The notes under the pieces were generated by a model that searched no databases, was not told where the DNA came from, and saw only the letters and a program-made list of their open reading frames with translations. DNA of 39,016 nucleotides from positions 1 through 39,016 of the forward strand of contig CAZMBO010000009.1 in assembly GCA_964564655.1 (NCBI GenBank). Direction: 5' to 3'. Positions within the stretch are counted from its first letter, which is position 1; the number at the start of each line of letters is the position of its first letter. A program made the translations under genes and the position numbers. Source of the DNA: UBA8687 sp964564655 (lineage in GTDB: Bacteria > Nitrospinota > Nitrospinia > Nitrospinales > VA-1). Below, in pieces: positions 17,307-24,721 of this stretch.

Positions 17307-18611
17307 TTAAGGTGCCTCGTCTAGTGTAGAATTCAGTAGTTTGCACTTTTGCTTATACCAACGATAGGCCTGCTCGACTTCAGGTAAATTTGCGTTAGGA
17401 GAAACATAATTCCCAACCGAATCAAAAGGTTCGTAATCCATTTCCAAGGTCTGGTAAATATGGTTCAGGTAGGAGGGGAAATTTCGGTACATGGGGATCT
17501 CTTTTCTTAAGAAAGGCATACCTTTTTCTCGAAATTTCATTAATTCTTTCCCAAAAGGGTGGATTTTTTCTAGCCCTCCTTCCTCACCTTGATTACTTGC
17601 GAAATGAGTCAAGGACTCAAAATCTTCCCAATCTTCCAGAGCATCCACATCTGAAACAAAAGATGGATCGTCATGCAAGTTAGTAGTTATTGATATATTA
17701 AGGAGATTTGACATGCTTTTATGGAAATTTCTTCTCGACATTCCAAATTGATATTTATCCTCTGGAGAAATTTTTTGCACATGAGATCGAAATGTAAAAG
17801 CATGGTCAAGTAAATACGGCAAGGCTTTGAAAAAGCGAACAGGATTTTTCAAAGCCATCTTTATTCCGGCATGAATAATTTGACCATCTTTTCTTGAAGA
17901 GTGTAAGTAATCAATAATTACAGGATCCATTCTCTCAAAGTTAATCGGGTATAAATTGGGTTCCTTTAATTCATGCAAATCATTTCCATGGTCATTGAGA
18001 ATCCGGTAATGATAATTTCTTTTAACAAATTCACTACCTGGTTTTTCATTAAATTCAGGGAACATATTTTGACGTGAATTCAACCAAAGAATAATGTTGT
18101 GGCTTTTGTTGCCCTTAAAACCCAAAACTTTTTCAAGGTCATATAGAAAAGGTAGATCACCAGGCTGAAATAAAATCAGTTCGTTATCTTCAATTGAAAG
18201 CTTATTTCTACCTAAACTCAAGGTGTGAAGAAGATTTAGGTTTTGGTCATCTTCTCGGACAAATTGTATTGTTTTCCCACAAGTGTCAACTGTGTTCAAA
18301 AAAAGTTCTAACACACGCTGAACTTCAGTCGATCCTACAACAACAATTTCCTTAAGACTTGAACATAATAAATTTCCTAAGGCATAACACATCACTGGAA
18401 TGCCATGAATTAAAAATAAAAATTTTAGACGGTCGATTTCATCATCTTTAGAACGCAGGATGAGGTGGCTGACACCATTTCTGCCCGCTGCTATTTCACT
18501 TTTTGCTTTTGCAATACTTAGATTATCAGCCAACTTTCGGGAGTCATATTTGTTGTGGCTGAAACTGACAATGCATTTTTCGATCTGAATTTTATTTTTT
18601 GTTATGACCAT
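17307..18611 (-). CDS. MobA-like nucleotidyltransferase-fold protein with degenerate active site
   Basis: This 434-residue protein keeps the skeleton of a GT-A nucleotidyltransferase (MobA-like NTP transferase): the first strand SHLILRS (about 48-54), then LKFLFLIHGIPVMCYALGNLLCSSLKEIVVVG, a QPGDLPFL segment (about 149-156, where the catalytic Asp lies in relatives) and a late ITTNLHDDPSFVSDVDALEDWEDFE, matching the D-hypervariable-DVDTPEDLE end of these enzymes. The nucleotide-binding LAGGxxxR loop is replaced by LILRSKDDE, so NTP binding is doubtful. About 40 residues precede the fold and about 100 follow it. It lies 94 bases upstream of the TonB gene on the same strand. A non-catalytic or regulatory role is inferred; no specific function is recognised. 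Confidence 0.6.
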   Translation of the reverse strand: MVITKNKIQIEKCIVSFSHNKYDSRKLADNLSIAKAKSEIAAGRNGVSHLILRSKDDEIDRLKFLFLIHGIPVMCYALGNLLCSSLKEIVVVGSTEVQRVLELFLNTVDTCGKTIQFVREDDQNLNLLHTLSLGRNKLSIEDNELILFQPGDLPFLYDLEKVLGFKGNKSHNIILWLNSRQNMFPEFNEKPGSEFVKRNYHYRILNDHGNDLHELKEPNLYPINFERMDPVIIDYLHSSRKDGQIIHAGIKMALKNPVRFFKALPYLLDHAFTFRSHVQKISPEDKYQFGMSRRNFHKSMSNLLNISITTNLHDDPSFVSDVDALEDWEDFESLTHFASNQGEEGGLEKIHPFGKELMKFREKGMPFLRKEIPMYRNFPSYLNHIYQTLEMDYEPFDSVGNYVSPNANLPEVEQAYRWYKQKCKLLNSTLDEAP

Positions 18612-18732
18612 AAATATAATTGATTGCTAAATTGGTGGTATACAGGCCTGATCTTAGAATAGAGAAAAGCTCAGATATTCATAAAACCTAGATATTACGT
18701 TTCTAGAAAAATAAGGAAAAGTGATACGATTA

Positions 18733-18855
18733 CTATGTAAACGTCCATCCTATAATAATGTGTTGGATAACCCTAATAAACTTTTACGAAAGCGGTTACA
18801 TAGAGCGTCAAATTTTGCTACGCTTTGAAGTGAACCGGAGTTCGCTCCTATTTTT
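18733..18855 (+). ncRNA. Candidate structured RNA or leader element
   Basis: Several inverted repeats follow one another: CTATGTAA (18733-18740) with TTACATAG (18796-18803), enclosing ATCC/GGAT; AGCGT (18804-18808) with ACGCT (18820-18824); and GGAG-TTCG-CTCC (18837-18848) followed by TATTTTT, which resembles a weak intrinsic terminator. Together they could be a small RNA ending near 18855. No clear promoter for it was found, and no known family is recognised. Confidence 0.25.
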
Positions 18856-18918
18856 GATCAGTGCTAGGATTTTGACGTTTTCGAGGGGCTTTGGGATATA
18901 TATAACTATATGTTTTAT

Positions 18919-18946
18919 TTGACAAATTTTATTCTGTAGATATAAT
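18919..18946 (+). promoter_or_regulatory. Consensus sigma-70-type promoter for the sigma-54 activator gene
   Basis: TTGACA (18919-18924) and TATAAT (18941-18946) are both perfect, with a 16-base spacer. The expected transcription start, about 7 bases beyond the -10 box, is near 18953, only about four bases before the ATG at 18957, so the mRNA would be almost leaderless. Confidence 0.7.
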
Positions 18947-18956
18947 ATTTTTAGCC

Positions 18957-20006
18957 ATGGAGATAAACCTTGAATTAGAAAATTTGAGCATTATCGGCGA
19001 AAGCAAGCCTATCCGTGATGTTTTTGACGTTGTTGCACGTGCTGCCGGGTCGCAAAGTACCGTCATGATTTATGGTGAGAGCGGCACGGGAAAAGAACTC
19101 ATCGCTCGGGCCTTACATATGAACAGTCCGCGCGCTTCTAAACCTTTTATTGCTGTTAACTGCGGTGCCATTCCTCACGAGCTTCTTGAAGGCGAGTTAT
19201 TTGGTTACGAAAAGGGTTCGTTCACCGGTGCGGTCAACACGCGTATTGGCCGAATGGAGTTAGCGAATCAAGGGACTATTTTTTTTGATGAAATAGGCGA
19301 TATGCCGACTTCCATGCAGGTAAAGCTTTTGCGGGTTCTGGCAGAAAGGGAAATCGATCGTATTGGCAGTACGAAGCCAACCTCCATCGATGTACGTGTA
19401 ATTACTGCTACCCATAGAAATTTGGAAGAGTCCATTAAAGGAGGTAGCTTTCGTGAAGATCTTTTTTATCGACTCAATATTATTCCAATCAATCTTCCCC
19501 CTCTGCGTGAAAGAAAAACAGACATTCCCCTTTTAGTGAACCATTTCTTAAAACAGTTCAATGGAACCGCGAAACCCAAAACCATCAGTGATGAAGCGAT
19601 GCAATTTTTGGTGAATTATTCTTGGCCTGGAAATATCCGTGAATTAGCAAATTTTGTAGAACGTATGGTGGTGTTGAGCATTGGTTCAACCATAACCCCG
19701 CGTGATCTTCCAGAAAAAGTACTTGGTGATACACCTAAAGAAAAATGGCAGCCTCTGGAAGAAGAGGAGGAAGACAATCCCGCGCAGATTTTGCAGCAAT
19801 CCCTAAGACAATCTTTTCATGTGGGAATCCCAGAAGAAGGCATCAACCTTAAAAAAATGGTTGAAGAGTTCGAAAAAGAATTATTGCTCGAAGCACTGGA
19901 AAAAACAGGTTGGGTGAAAAACAAGGCCGCAAACCTGTTGGGCCTCAACCGCACCACGCTCGTGGAAAAACTCAAAAAAATGAAAATCGAAAGACCTACA
20001 CGGTAG
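18957..20006 (+). CDS. Sigma-54-dependent activator, FleQ/PspF-like, without receiver domain
   Basis: An AAA+ activator that remodels sigma-54 RNA polymerase at enhancer-dependent promoters. Only about 13 residues precede the AAA+ domain, so no receiver, GAF or PAS input domain exists. Walker A GESGTGKE (40-47), the sigma-54 contact loop GSFTGA (87-92, a variant of GAFTGA), Walker B TIFFDEIGD (107-115) and the arginine-finger region FREDLFYRLN (165-174) are intact. A Fis-type helix-turn-helix ends the protein (about 322-343, KAANLLGLNRTTLVEKLKKM), closest to FleQ, suggesting a flagellar or surface-related regulon. Lacking an input domain, it may be constitutive or controlled by a partner protein, as PspF is by PspA. 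No Shine-Dalgarno precedes the ATG. Confidence 0.92.
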   Translation: MEINLELENLSIIGESKPIRDVFDVVARAAGSQSTVMIYGESGTGKELIARALHMNSPRASKPFIAVNCGAIPHELLEGELFGYEKGSFTGAVNTRIGRMELANQGTIFFDEIGDMPTSMQVKLLRVLAEREIDRIGSTKPTSIDVRVITATHRNLEESIKGGSFREDLFYRLNIIPINLPPLRERKTDIPLLVNHFLKQFNGTAKPKTISDEAMQFLVNYSWPGNIRELANFVERMVVLSIGSTITPRDLPEKVLGDTPKEKWQPLEEEEEDNPAQILQQSLRQSFHVGIPEEGINLKKMVEEFEKELLLEALEKTGWVKNKAANLLGLNRTTLVEKLKKMKIERPTR

Positions 20007-20010
20007 GTCT
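19992..20010 (+). other. Perfect inverted repeat across the stop codon of the activator gene
   Basis: AGACCTA (19992-19998), a 5-base loop, then TAGGTCT (20004-20010); the TAG stop codon of the activator gene is the first part of the right arm. A run of eight T begins 12 bases later (20023-20030), further away than in a standard terminator. It may help termination or protect the 3' end. Confidence 0.4.
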
Positions 20011-20060
20011 CTGGTCGGCCAATTTTTTTTAGCGGATATAACAACTTAAGGTTTAGCACG

Positions 20061-20089
20061 GGATGTTTGTTTAAAAAGCATCCTTTTTT
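20061..20089 (+). terminator. Intrinsic terminator after the sigma-54 activator gene
   Basis: GGATGTTT (20061-20068) and AAGCATCC (20076-20083) form an 8-base-pair stem with one G-T pair and a 7-base loop, directly followed by six T (20084-20089). This is the best terminator in the window and ends the activator transcript 55 bases after its stop codon. Confidence 0.75.
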
Positions 20090-20320
20090 GCATCATAATG
20101 CCAGGTACGGCAAAATGGCCCGCGGGAGACGATTAATAAAATTTGGGGTACTCGGTGGTAATATAGTAGAAGTTGATTTCAGGCGAGGCAGAAAAGATTC
20201 CGAAACTACAGCTAAGGCTTGATGATACGGCTTGTCTTATGGGTGTCAACAAACTTATCTCTTCGAGGCATAAAGAAGTTTAATGTAGGAGTATTATACT
20301 GCTTCCCACATGCTAAGGAG
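20090..20320. other. Gene-poor interval between terminator and small minus-strand gene
   Basis: The interval holds only a 35-codon open frame (ATG at 20115, TGA at 20220-20222), strongly basic and with only a weak AGG before it. I see no reason to call it a gene, and no other structure stands out. Confidence 0.4.
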
Positions 20321-20524
20321 TTAGCCTTCGATACGGGCGTTAGCGAGTTCCTGACCGACTTTGGTAATGTCTTTCACAAATTTTTGGAAAGCATGATCGG
20401 TATCTTTATGCTGGGTTTGTTGGCGGATATTCTCTCCATCGGCATCAATTATAAGGTCTAAAACATTGACCCCCGGTGTTACATGATGTTTTCTGATTTC
20501 TACTCTGATTTCATTGATTTCCAT
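20321..20524 (-). CDS. Small conserved-looking protein of unknown function (67 residues)
   Basis: A 67-codon frame begins at an ATG with GGAGAA six bases upstream (complement of 20531-20536), a well-placed ribosome-binding site. The protein is soluble and mixed in charge, with a beta-strand-like first half (NEIRVEIRKHH, NVLDLIIDADGE) and a helical second half ending ELANARIEG. No cysteine, signal peptide or membrane segment is present. A competing frame on the other strand (20219-20461) has no ribosome-binding site and is rejected. It is divergent from the TVP38-oxidoreductase gene, with 188 bases between. No family is recognised. Confidence 0.6.
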   Translation of the reverse strand: MEINEIRVEIRKHHVTPGVNVLDLIIDADGENIRQQTQHKDTDHAFQKFVKDITKVGQELANARIEG

Positions 20525-20712
20525 GGGTCTTTCTCCAAACTAAACAGTTATTAACGACAAGCAAAACAAAGTTGCTTGTTGTAGATAGAATTAGGAAATA
20601 AATTAATAGCATTTCAAAGGAATGGGGTCAAGACTCTTTATTCTTATAAGCTTAAGGTTTTGCTCCTTCTAGGGCACAGGGCCAGTGAGTTACAAGGGAA
20701 TAAGAGGACGTT

Positions 20713-22857
20713 ATGAAAAACTTAAAACAAATTATTGTTCTTTTTGTTATTGCCGGTTGTCTGGGAGCATTTTTTTATTTTGACTTAGGTCAATATCAAT
20801 CCCTTAAGTATATAAAAGAACAGCAAGCCAATTTTTCAGAGTTTTATAAAGAAAACACTTTATTAGCGATTAGCGTCTACATGGCAGTTTATATTGTGTC
20901 GACTGCGCTTTCTCTACCCGGAGCAGCATTTCTTACCTTGTTGGGTGGAGCATTATTTGGATTGCTGGTTGGAACGATTCTTGTTTCTTTTGCTAGCACC
21001 ATTGGAGCAACGCTTGCCTTTCTTGTGTCACGTTTTCTACTTCGTGACTGGGTACAAAACAAACTTGGAAGTTATTTAAAACCATTCAATGATGGGATTA
21101 AAAAAGACGGAGGCTTTTATCTATTTACACTACGTTTAATCCCTGTTATTCCGTTCTTCGCTATTAATTTGGTCATGGGTTTGACTCCCATAAAGGCGAT
21201 TACTTTTTATGGAGTGAGCCAATTAGGGATGTTGGCAGGGACGGTTGTTTTTGTAAATGCCGGAACGCAACTTGCGCAATTAGAATCTCTAAGTGGGATT
21301 GTTTCTCCAGAAATAATTTTTTCTTTTATCTTATTAGGGATTTTCCCTTTTCTAGCCAGAAAACTTTTAAGTTTTTATAAAGGAAGAAGAGTTATGAGTA
21401 AATTTAAAAAACCCAAATCTTTTGCTTACAACATGGTGGTAATCGGTGCGGGATCGGCAGGATTGGTTACCAGTTACATTGGAGCTGCAACCAAAGGGAA
21501 GGTGGCATTGATAGAGAAACATAAAATGGGAGGGGACTGTTTAAATACCGGATGTGTTCCCAGCAAAGCCCTTATCCGTTCTGCTAAATTCATGGCCGAT
21601 GTGAAAAAATGTCAGAAGCTAGGTTTTAAAAGTGCTCATATCGAGTTTGATTTTGCGGAGGTGATGGAGCGGGTACAACGTGTTATTAGAACCGTGGAAC
21701 CGCACGATTCTATAGAACGGTATACATCCCTGGGGGTCGAATGTTTTACTGGGGAGGCAAAAATAATTTCTCCTTATGAGGTAATGGTAAATGGAAAAAT
21801 TCTCACCACCCGCAACATTGTTGTTGCCACGGGAGCACGTCCTTCCATTCCCCCCATTGAAGGAATCGAAAATATTGAATACCTGACTTCTGATACCATT
21901 TGGAATATTCGCGAACAACCGAAAAACCTGCTTGTTCTAGGGGGTGGACCCATTGGATCTGAACTCGCTCAGGCATTTTCCCGACTAGGCAGTAACGTAA
22001 CACAGGTCGAATGTAATAAGCGGTTGATCTCAAAAGAAGACCCGGAAATATCGCAAATGGTTTTAGAAAGTTTCCAAGATGATGGAGTGAACGTGTTGGT
22101 AGAGCATATCCCAAAAAGATTTTTTCACCGGGACGGGAAAGATTTTCTGGAGTGTGAAAATAACGGCAATACGGTCGAAGTCGAGTTTGATACACTGCTG
22201 ATTGCCGTGGGCAGAAAAGCCAACACAACGGGATTTGGATTGGAAGGGCTAGGAGTAAAATTAACTGCACAAAAAACGATTAAAGTGGATGAATATATGA
22301 AAACCAATATCCCTAATATATATGCCTGTGGGGATGTTGCCGGGCCCTATCAATTTACTCATATAGCTGCTCATCAAGCCTGGTATTGCGCTGTTAACTC
22401 TATGTTAAGCCCATTTTTGAGATTCAAAGTCGATTACAGTACTGTGCCTTGGTCGACTTTTACTGACCCTGAAGTGGCACGCTCGGGTATGAATGAAATT
22501 GAGGCAAAGGAACAGGGTATACCCTATGAGGTCACCACTTATGGGATCGATGATTTGGACCGAGCCATTACTGATGAAGCTGCGCGTGGGATTGTTAAGG
22601 TATTGACAGTGCCGGGAAGGGATAAAATAATTGGTGTAACCATTGCTGGGTTACACGCAGGCGATATTATTTCAGAATATGTTGCCGCTATGAAAAATGG
22701 ATTTGGTATGAATAAAATTCTGAACACAATCCATATTTATCCTACCCTGGCTGAAGCAAATAAATTTGCTGCAGGGAACTGGAAGAAAAATAATGTTACC
22801 AAAAAAGCTTTGGCTTGGGGCGAGAGAATCAATCGATGGAGGAGAACCTATGTCTAA
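20713..22857 (+). CDS. TVP38/TMEM64 (DedA-like) membrane domain fused to a MerA-like flavin disulfide oxidoreductase
   Basis: Residues 1-225 are a TVP38/TMEM64-type membrane domain: helices at about 7-23, 50-67, 70-95, 95-110, 155-185 and 200-218, with the SLPGAAFLTLLGGALFG and LRLIPVIPFFAINLVMG re-entrant segments. Residues about 238-714 are a class I pyridine nucleotide-disulfide oxidoreductase: FAD loop VVIGAGSAG (242-250), redox-active pair GGDC276LNTGC281VPSKAL, NAD(P) loop LVLGGGPIGSE, second FAD motif NIYACGDVAG and C-terminal dimerisation end HIYPTLAEA. The pairing suggests electron transfer at the membrane, but the substrate is unknown; mercury is not implied because the C-terminal Cys pair of MerA is absent. 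GAGGA precedes the ATG. Its last codons overlap the start of a micro-ORF. Confidence 0.9.
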   Translation: MKNLKQIIVLFVIAGCLGAFFYFDLGQYQSLKYIKEQQANFSEFYKENTLLAISVYMAVYIVSTALSLPGAAFLTLLGGALFGLLVGTILVSFASTIGATLAFLVSRFLLRDWVQNKLGSYLKPFNDGIKKDGGFYLFTLRLIPVIPFFAINLVMGLTPIKAITFYGVSQLGMLAGTVVFVNAGTQLAQLESLSGIVSPEIIFSFILLGIFPFLARKLLSFYKGRRVMSKFKKPKSFAYNMVVIGAGSAGLVTSYIGAATKGKVALIEKHKMGGDCLNTGCVPSKALIRSAKFMADVKKCQKLGFKSAHIEFDFAEVMERVQRVIRTVEPHDSIERYTSLGVECFTGEAKIISPYEVMVNGKILTTRNIVVATGARPSIPPIEGIENIEYLTSDTIWNIREQPKNLLVLGGGPIGSELAQAFSRLGSNVTQVECNKRLISKEDPEISQMVLESFQDDGVNVLVEHIPKRFFHRDGKDFLECENNGNTVEVEFDTLLIAVGRKANTTGFGLEGLGVKLTAQKTIKVDEYMKTNIPNIYACGDVAGPYQFTHIAAHQAWYCAVNSMLSPFLRFKVDYSTVPWSTFTDPEVARSGMNEIEAKEQGIPYEVTTYGIDDLDRAITDEAARGIVKVLTVPGRDKIIGVTIAGLHAGDIISEYVAAMKNGFGMNKILNTIHIYPTLAEANKFAAGNWKKNNVTKKALAWGERINRWRRTYV

Positions 22858-22918
22858 AGTTCTGGTTGCTTTTATTACTTTTTCTGTTTGTTGTTTTCTG
22901 TTAGGAGCGGCTTTATGA
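22850..22918 (+). CDS. 22-residue hydrophobic micro-ORF linking the oxidoreductase gene and aroDE
   Basis: An ATG at 22850 overlaps the last codons of the oxidoreductase gene and is preceded by GGAGGAG (22838-22844), one of the strongest Shine-Dalgarno sequences in the window. The frame encodes 22 residues starting MSKVLVAFITF, with a Cys-Cys pair in the middle and LLGAAL at the end: one basic residue followed by a hydrophobic helix long enough to enter the membrane. Its TGA stop (22916-22918) overlaps the aroDE ATG (22915-22917) as ATGA. This suggests it is translated and couples aroDE to the upstream gene. It may be a tiny membrane protein or only a coupling peptide. No homologue is known to me. 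Confidence 0.5.
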   Translation: MSKVLVAFITFSVCCFLLGAAL

Positions 22919-24378
22919 TTTGTGTTCCCATTGTCGGTGCCTCCATGCCCAAAGCATTGGAGCAAATCTCAGCAGCTGAAAAGGTTGCTGACATTATTGA
23001 GTTGCGCCTTGATTTGATTGATTCCTTTAATCTTAAGGTTTTATTAAAAGCAGTCACTAAACCCGTGATTGTCACTAACCGGAGTAAATTGGATGGAGGG
23101 CAGTTTAAGGGCAACGATGAAGAACGCTTACAAGCATTGCGCGATGCTCTTGCGGCAGGAGCCAATTATGTAGACATCGAAGTTTCTACTCCACGTGAAT
23201 ACTTGCAACCTTTCTTAGAGAGTTATGAAACTTCACGCATCATTCTTTCTTATCACGAATTTTCTAACACTCCCGATGATTTAAACCCACTTTACGAAAC
23301 TATGAGTGCTTTGCCTGGAGAGATTTTAAAAATTGTTACCTATGCCCGCGACCTTAGCGATAACCTAAAGATGCTCCAACTTCTTGAACGTGCCAAAAAG
23401 GAAAATAAAAAATTGATAGGACTTTGCATGGGAGATCTGGGAGAGATTAGTCGAGTGCTTTCTCCTCTGTATGGAGGGTTTCTCACTTTTGGCAGTCTGG
23501 AAACAGGACAGGAAAGCGCGCCTGGGCAAATACCGGCAAATTCCCTCAAGGATATTTATCGAGTTAATAATAAGCGCAAAGACTTCAAGGTTTATGGGGT
23601 CATTGGCAATCCGATCTCTAAAAGCATGGGTTACCTGATTCATAACCGTGCTTTTCGTGAGATCAACTCAGATGACATTTATGTGTCATTTCTAGTGGAA
23701 AATGTAGAAAAATTTTTTATCACGTTCAAAGATTTTTTTTCAGGATTGAGCGTTACTATGCCAGCAAAAGAAAACATTATTCCATTGTTGGATAGCGTTG
23801 ATACCACAGCGCGAAGTATTGGATCCGTCAACACCGTTGTCCAGGAAGAAGGAAGGTGGGTAGGCTACAATACAGATTATTCTGGTGCCATCGCGGCCCT
23901 TGAAACATACACTTCCTTGAAAGACAAAAATGTTTTGATTATTGGATCAGGAGGCACAGCAAGGGCCATAGGCTATGGAGTAAAAGAAAAAGACGCAAGG
24001 TTGACGGTTACTTATAATCAAAATAAGGAAAGGGCTGAAAGCTTGGCTCAGGAGTTAGACTGCAAATTCGTTCATTACAGGGACGCAGGCACTCGATCCA
24101 TAGACATTCTTATCAATTGTTCGCCGGTTGGGATGAATCCCAATATAAATGAAACGCCATTTCTTTCCAGAGACCTCAAAAAGGGAATGGTTGTATTTGA
24201 CTCGGTTTATAATCCACTAGAGACAAGACTGTTGCGCGAGGCTAAAGCAGTAGGATGTACCATTATTCCTGGAAGTGAGTTATTCATCAATCAAGCGGCG
24301 AAACAGTTCGAATTGTGGACTGGAAAAGCGGCCCCTATTGATGCCATGCGTGAAGTACTGATGGAAAAGTTGACCTAA
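22915..24378 (+). CDS. aroDE: Bifunctional 3-dehydroquinate dehydratase / shikimate dehydrogenase
   Basis: This fusion carries out two consecutive shikimate-pathway steps. Residues 1-215 are a type I dehydroquinase: E29-L-R31 in the first strand, catalytic H114 in LSYHEF, and Schiff-base K139 in EILKIVTYA. Residues about 223-487 are shikimate dehydrogenase: shikimate-binding S235-K-S237, catalytic K285 in SVTMPAKE, D321 in NTDYSGA, and NADP loop GSGGTA (344-349). The domain order is that of the plant enzyme. The start at 22915 is chosen over a non-ATG start at 22888 because AGGAG (22903-22907) lies just before it and the domain begins there with ICVPIVG. It follows the micro-ORF with an ATGA overlap, and its stop overlaps the stop of the convergent rhodanese gene. 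Confidence 0.95.
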   Translation: MICVPIVGASMPKALEQISAAEKVADIIELRLDLIDSFNLKVLLKAVTKPVIVTNRSKLDGGQFKGNDEERLQALRDALAAGANYVDIEVSTPREYLQPFLESYETSRIILSYHEFSNTPDDLNPLYETMSALPGEILKIVTYARDLSDNLKMLQLLERAKKENKKLIGLCMGDLGEISRVLSPLYGGFLTFGSLETGQESAPGQIPANSLKDIYRVNNKRKDFKVYGVIGNPISKSMGYLIHNRAFREINSDDIYVSFLVENVEKFFITFKDFFSGLSVTMPAKENIIPLLDSVDTTARSIGSVNTVVQEEGRWVGYNTDYSGAIAALETYTSLKDKNVLIIGSGGTARAIGYGVKEKDARLTVTYNQNKERAESLAQELDCKFVHYRDAGTRSIDILINCSPVGMNPNINETPFLSRDLKKGMVVFDSVYNPLETRLLREAKAVGCTIIPGSELFINQAAKQFELWTGKAAPIDAMREVLMEKLT

Positions 24379-24713
24379 CCGTTAGGGCCATAACGGGGGG
24401 TAGTGGGGTCGATCACCTGTGACCATGCATCGATGCCGCCGACCAAATTGTGAACTTTTTTGAATCCGCTTTCGACCAACTCTTGTGCCACCATCTGCGA
24501 ACGCTCGCCATGATGGCATATCACTACGATTTCTTCCTCAAAAATAAATTCCTGCTGACGGTCCACGACTTCGCCCTGAGGGAAATTTTCTGATCCTTCA
24601 ATAGCGGCGAGGGAAAACTCCCAGGGTTGGCGAACATCGAGTAAAAAGATATCTTCTTTGCTATCCAGCTTTTTTTTTAGGTCAGTAGGCTGTAAAGGAT
24701 TAACAGAGTTCAC
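24375..24713 (-). CDS. Single-domain rhodanese-like protein
   Basis: A rhodanese domain of about 105 residues: LQPTDLKKKLDS, FLLDVRQPWEF, the active-site loop VICHHGERSQMVAQEL with the catalytic Cys, and VHNLVGGIDAWSQ. Such proteins carry sulfane sulfur on the Cys. I place the start at GTG 24713, just after the stop of the transporter gene; a TTG at 24773 would overlap that gene by 52 bases and add 20 residues unlike the family. Neither has a good Shine-Dalgarno. It is the second gene of a pair with the SLC13-type transporter. Its TAG shares bases with the stop of aroDE on the other strand. Confidence 0.85.
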   Translation of the reverse strand: MNSVNPLQPTDLKKKLDSKEDIFLLDVRQPWEFSLAAIEGSENFPQGEVVDRQQEFIFEEEIVVICHHGERSQMVAQELVESGFKKVHNLVGGIDAWSQVIDPTTPRYGPNG

Positions 24714-24721
24714 AGTTTTTT

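Larger units (their letters stand above)
18612..18956. other. 345-base gene-free interval with stem-loops and promoter
   Basis: The interval separates the divergent nucleotidyltransferase-like and sigma-54 activator genes. It has a palindrome TTTCTAGAAA (18700-18709), a possible structured RNA (18733-18855) and a consensus sigma-70 promoter (18919-18946), listed separately. No open frame with a ribosome-binding site was found in it. Confidence 0.6.

Noticed and set aside
20115..20222. 35-codon basic open frame after the terminator
   Set aside because: Only a weak AGG upstream and no sign of constraint; could be chance.
20219..20461. 80-codon plus-strand frame opposite the 67-residue gene
   Set aside because: No Shine-Dalgarno; the minus-strand frame has a well-placed one.
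20713..22857. Mercuric reductase
   Set aside because: The C-terminal vicinal cysteines and the N-terminal MerP-like domain are absent; only the common disulfide oxidoreductase motifs are present.
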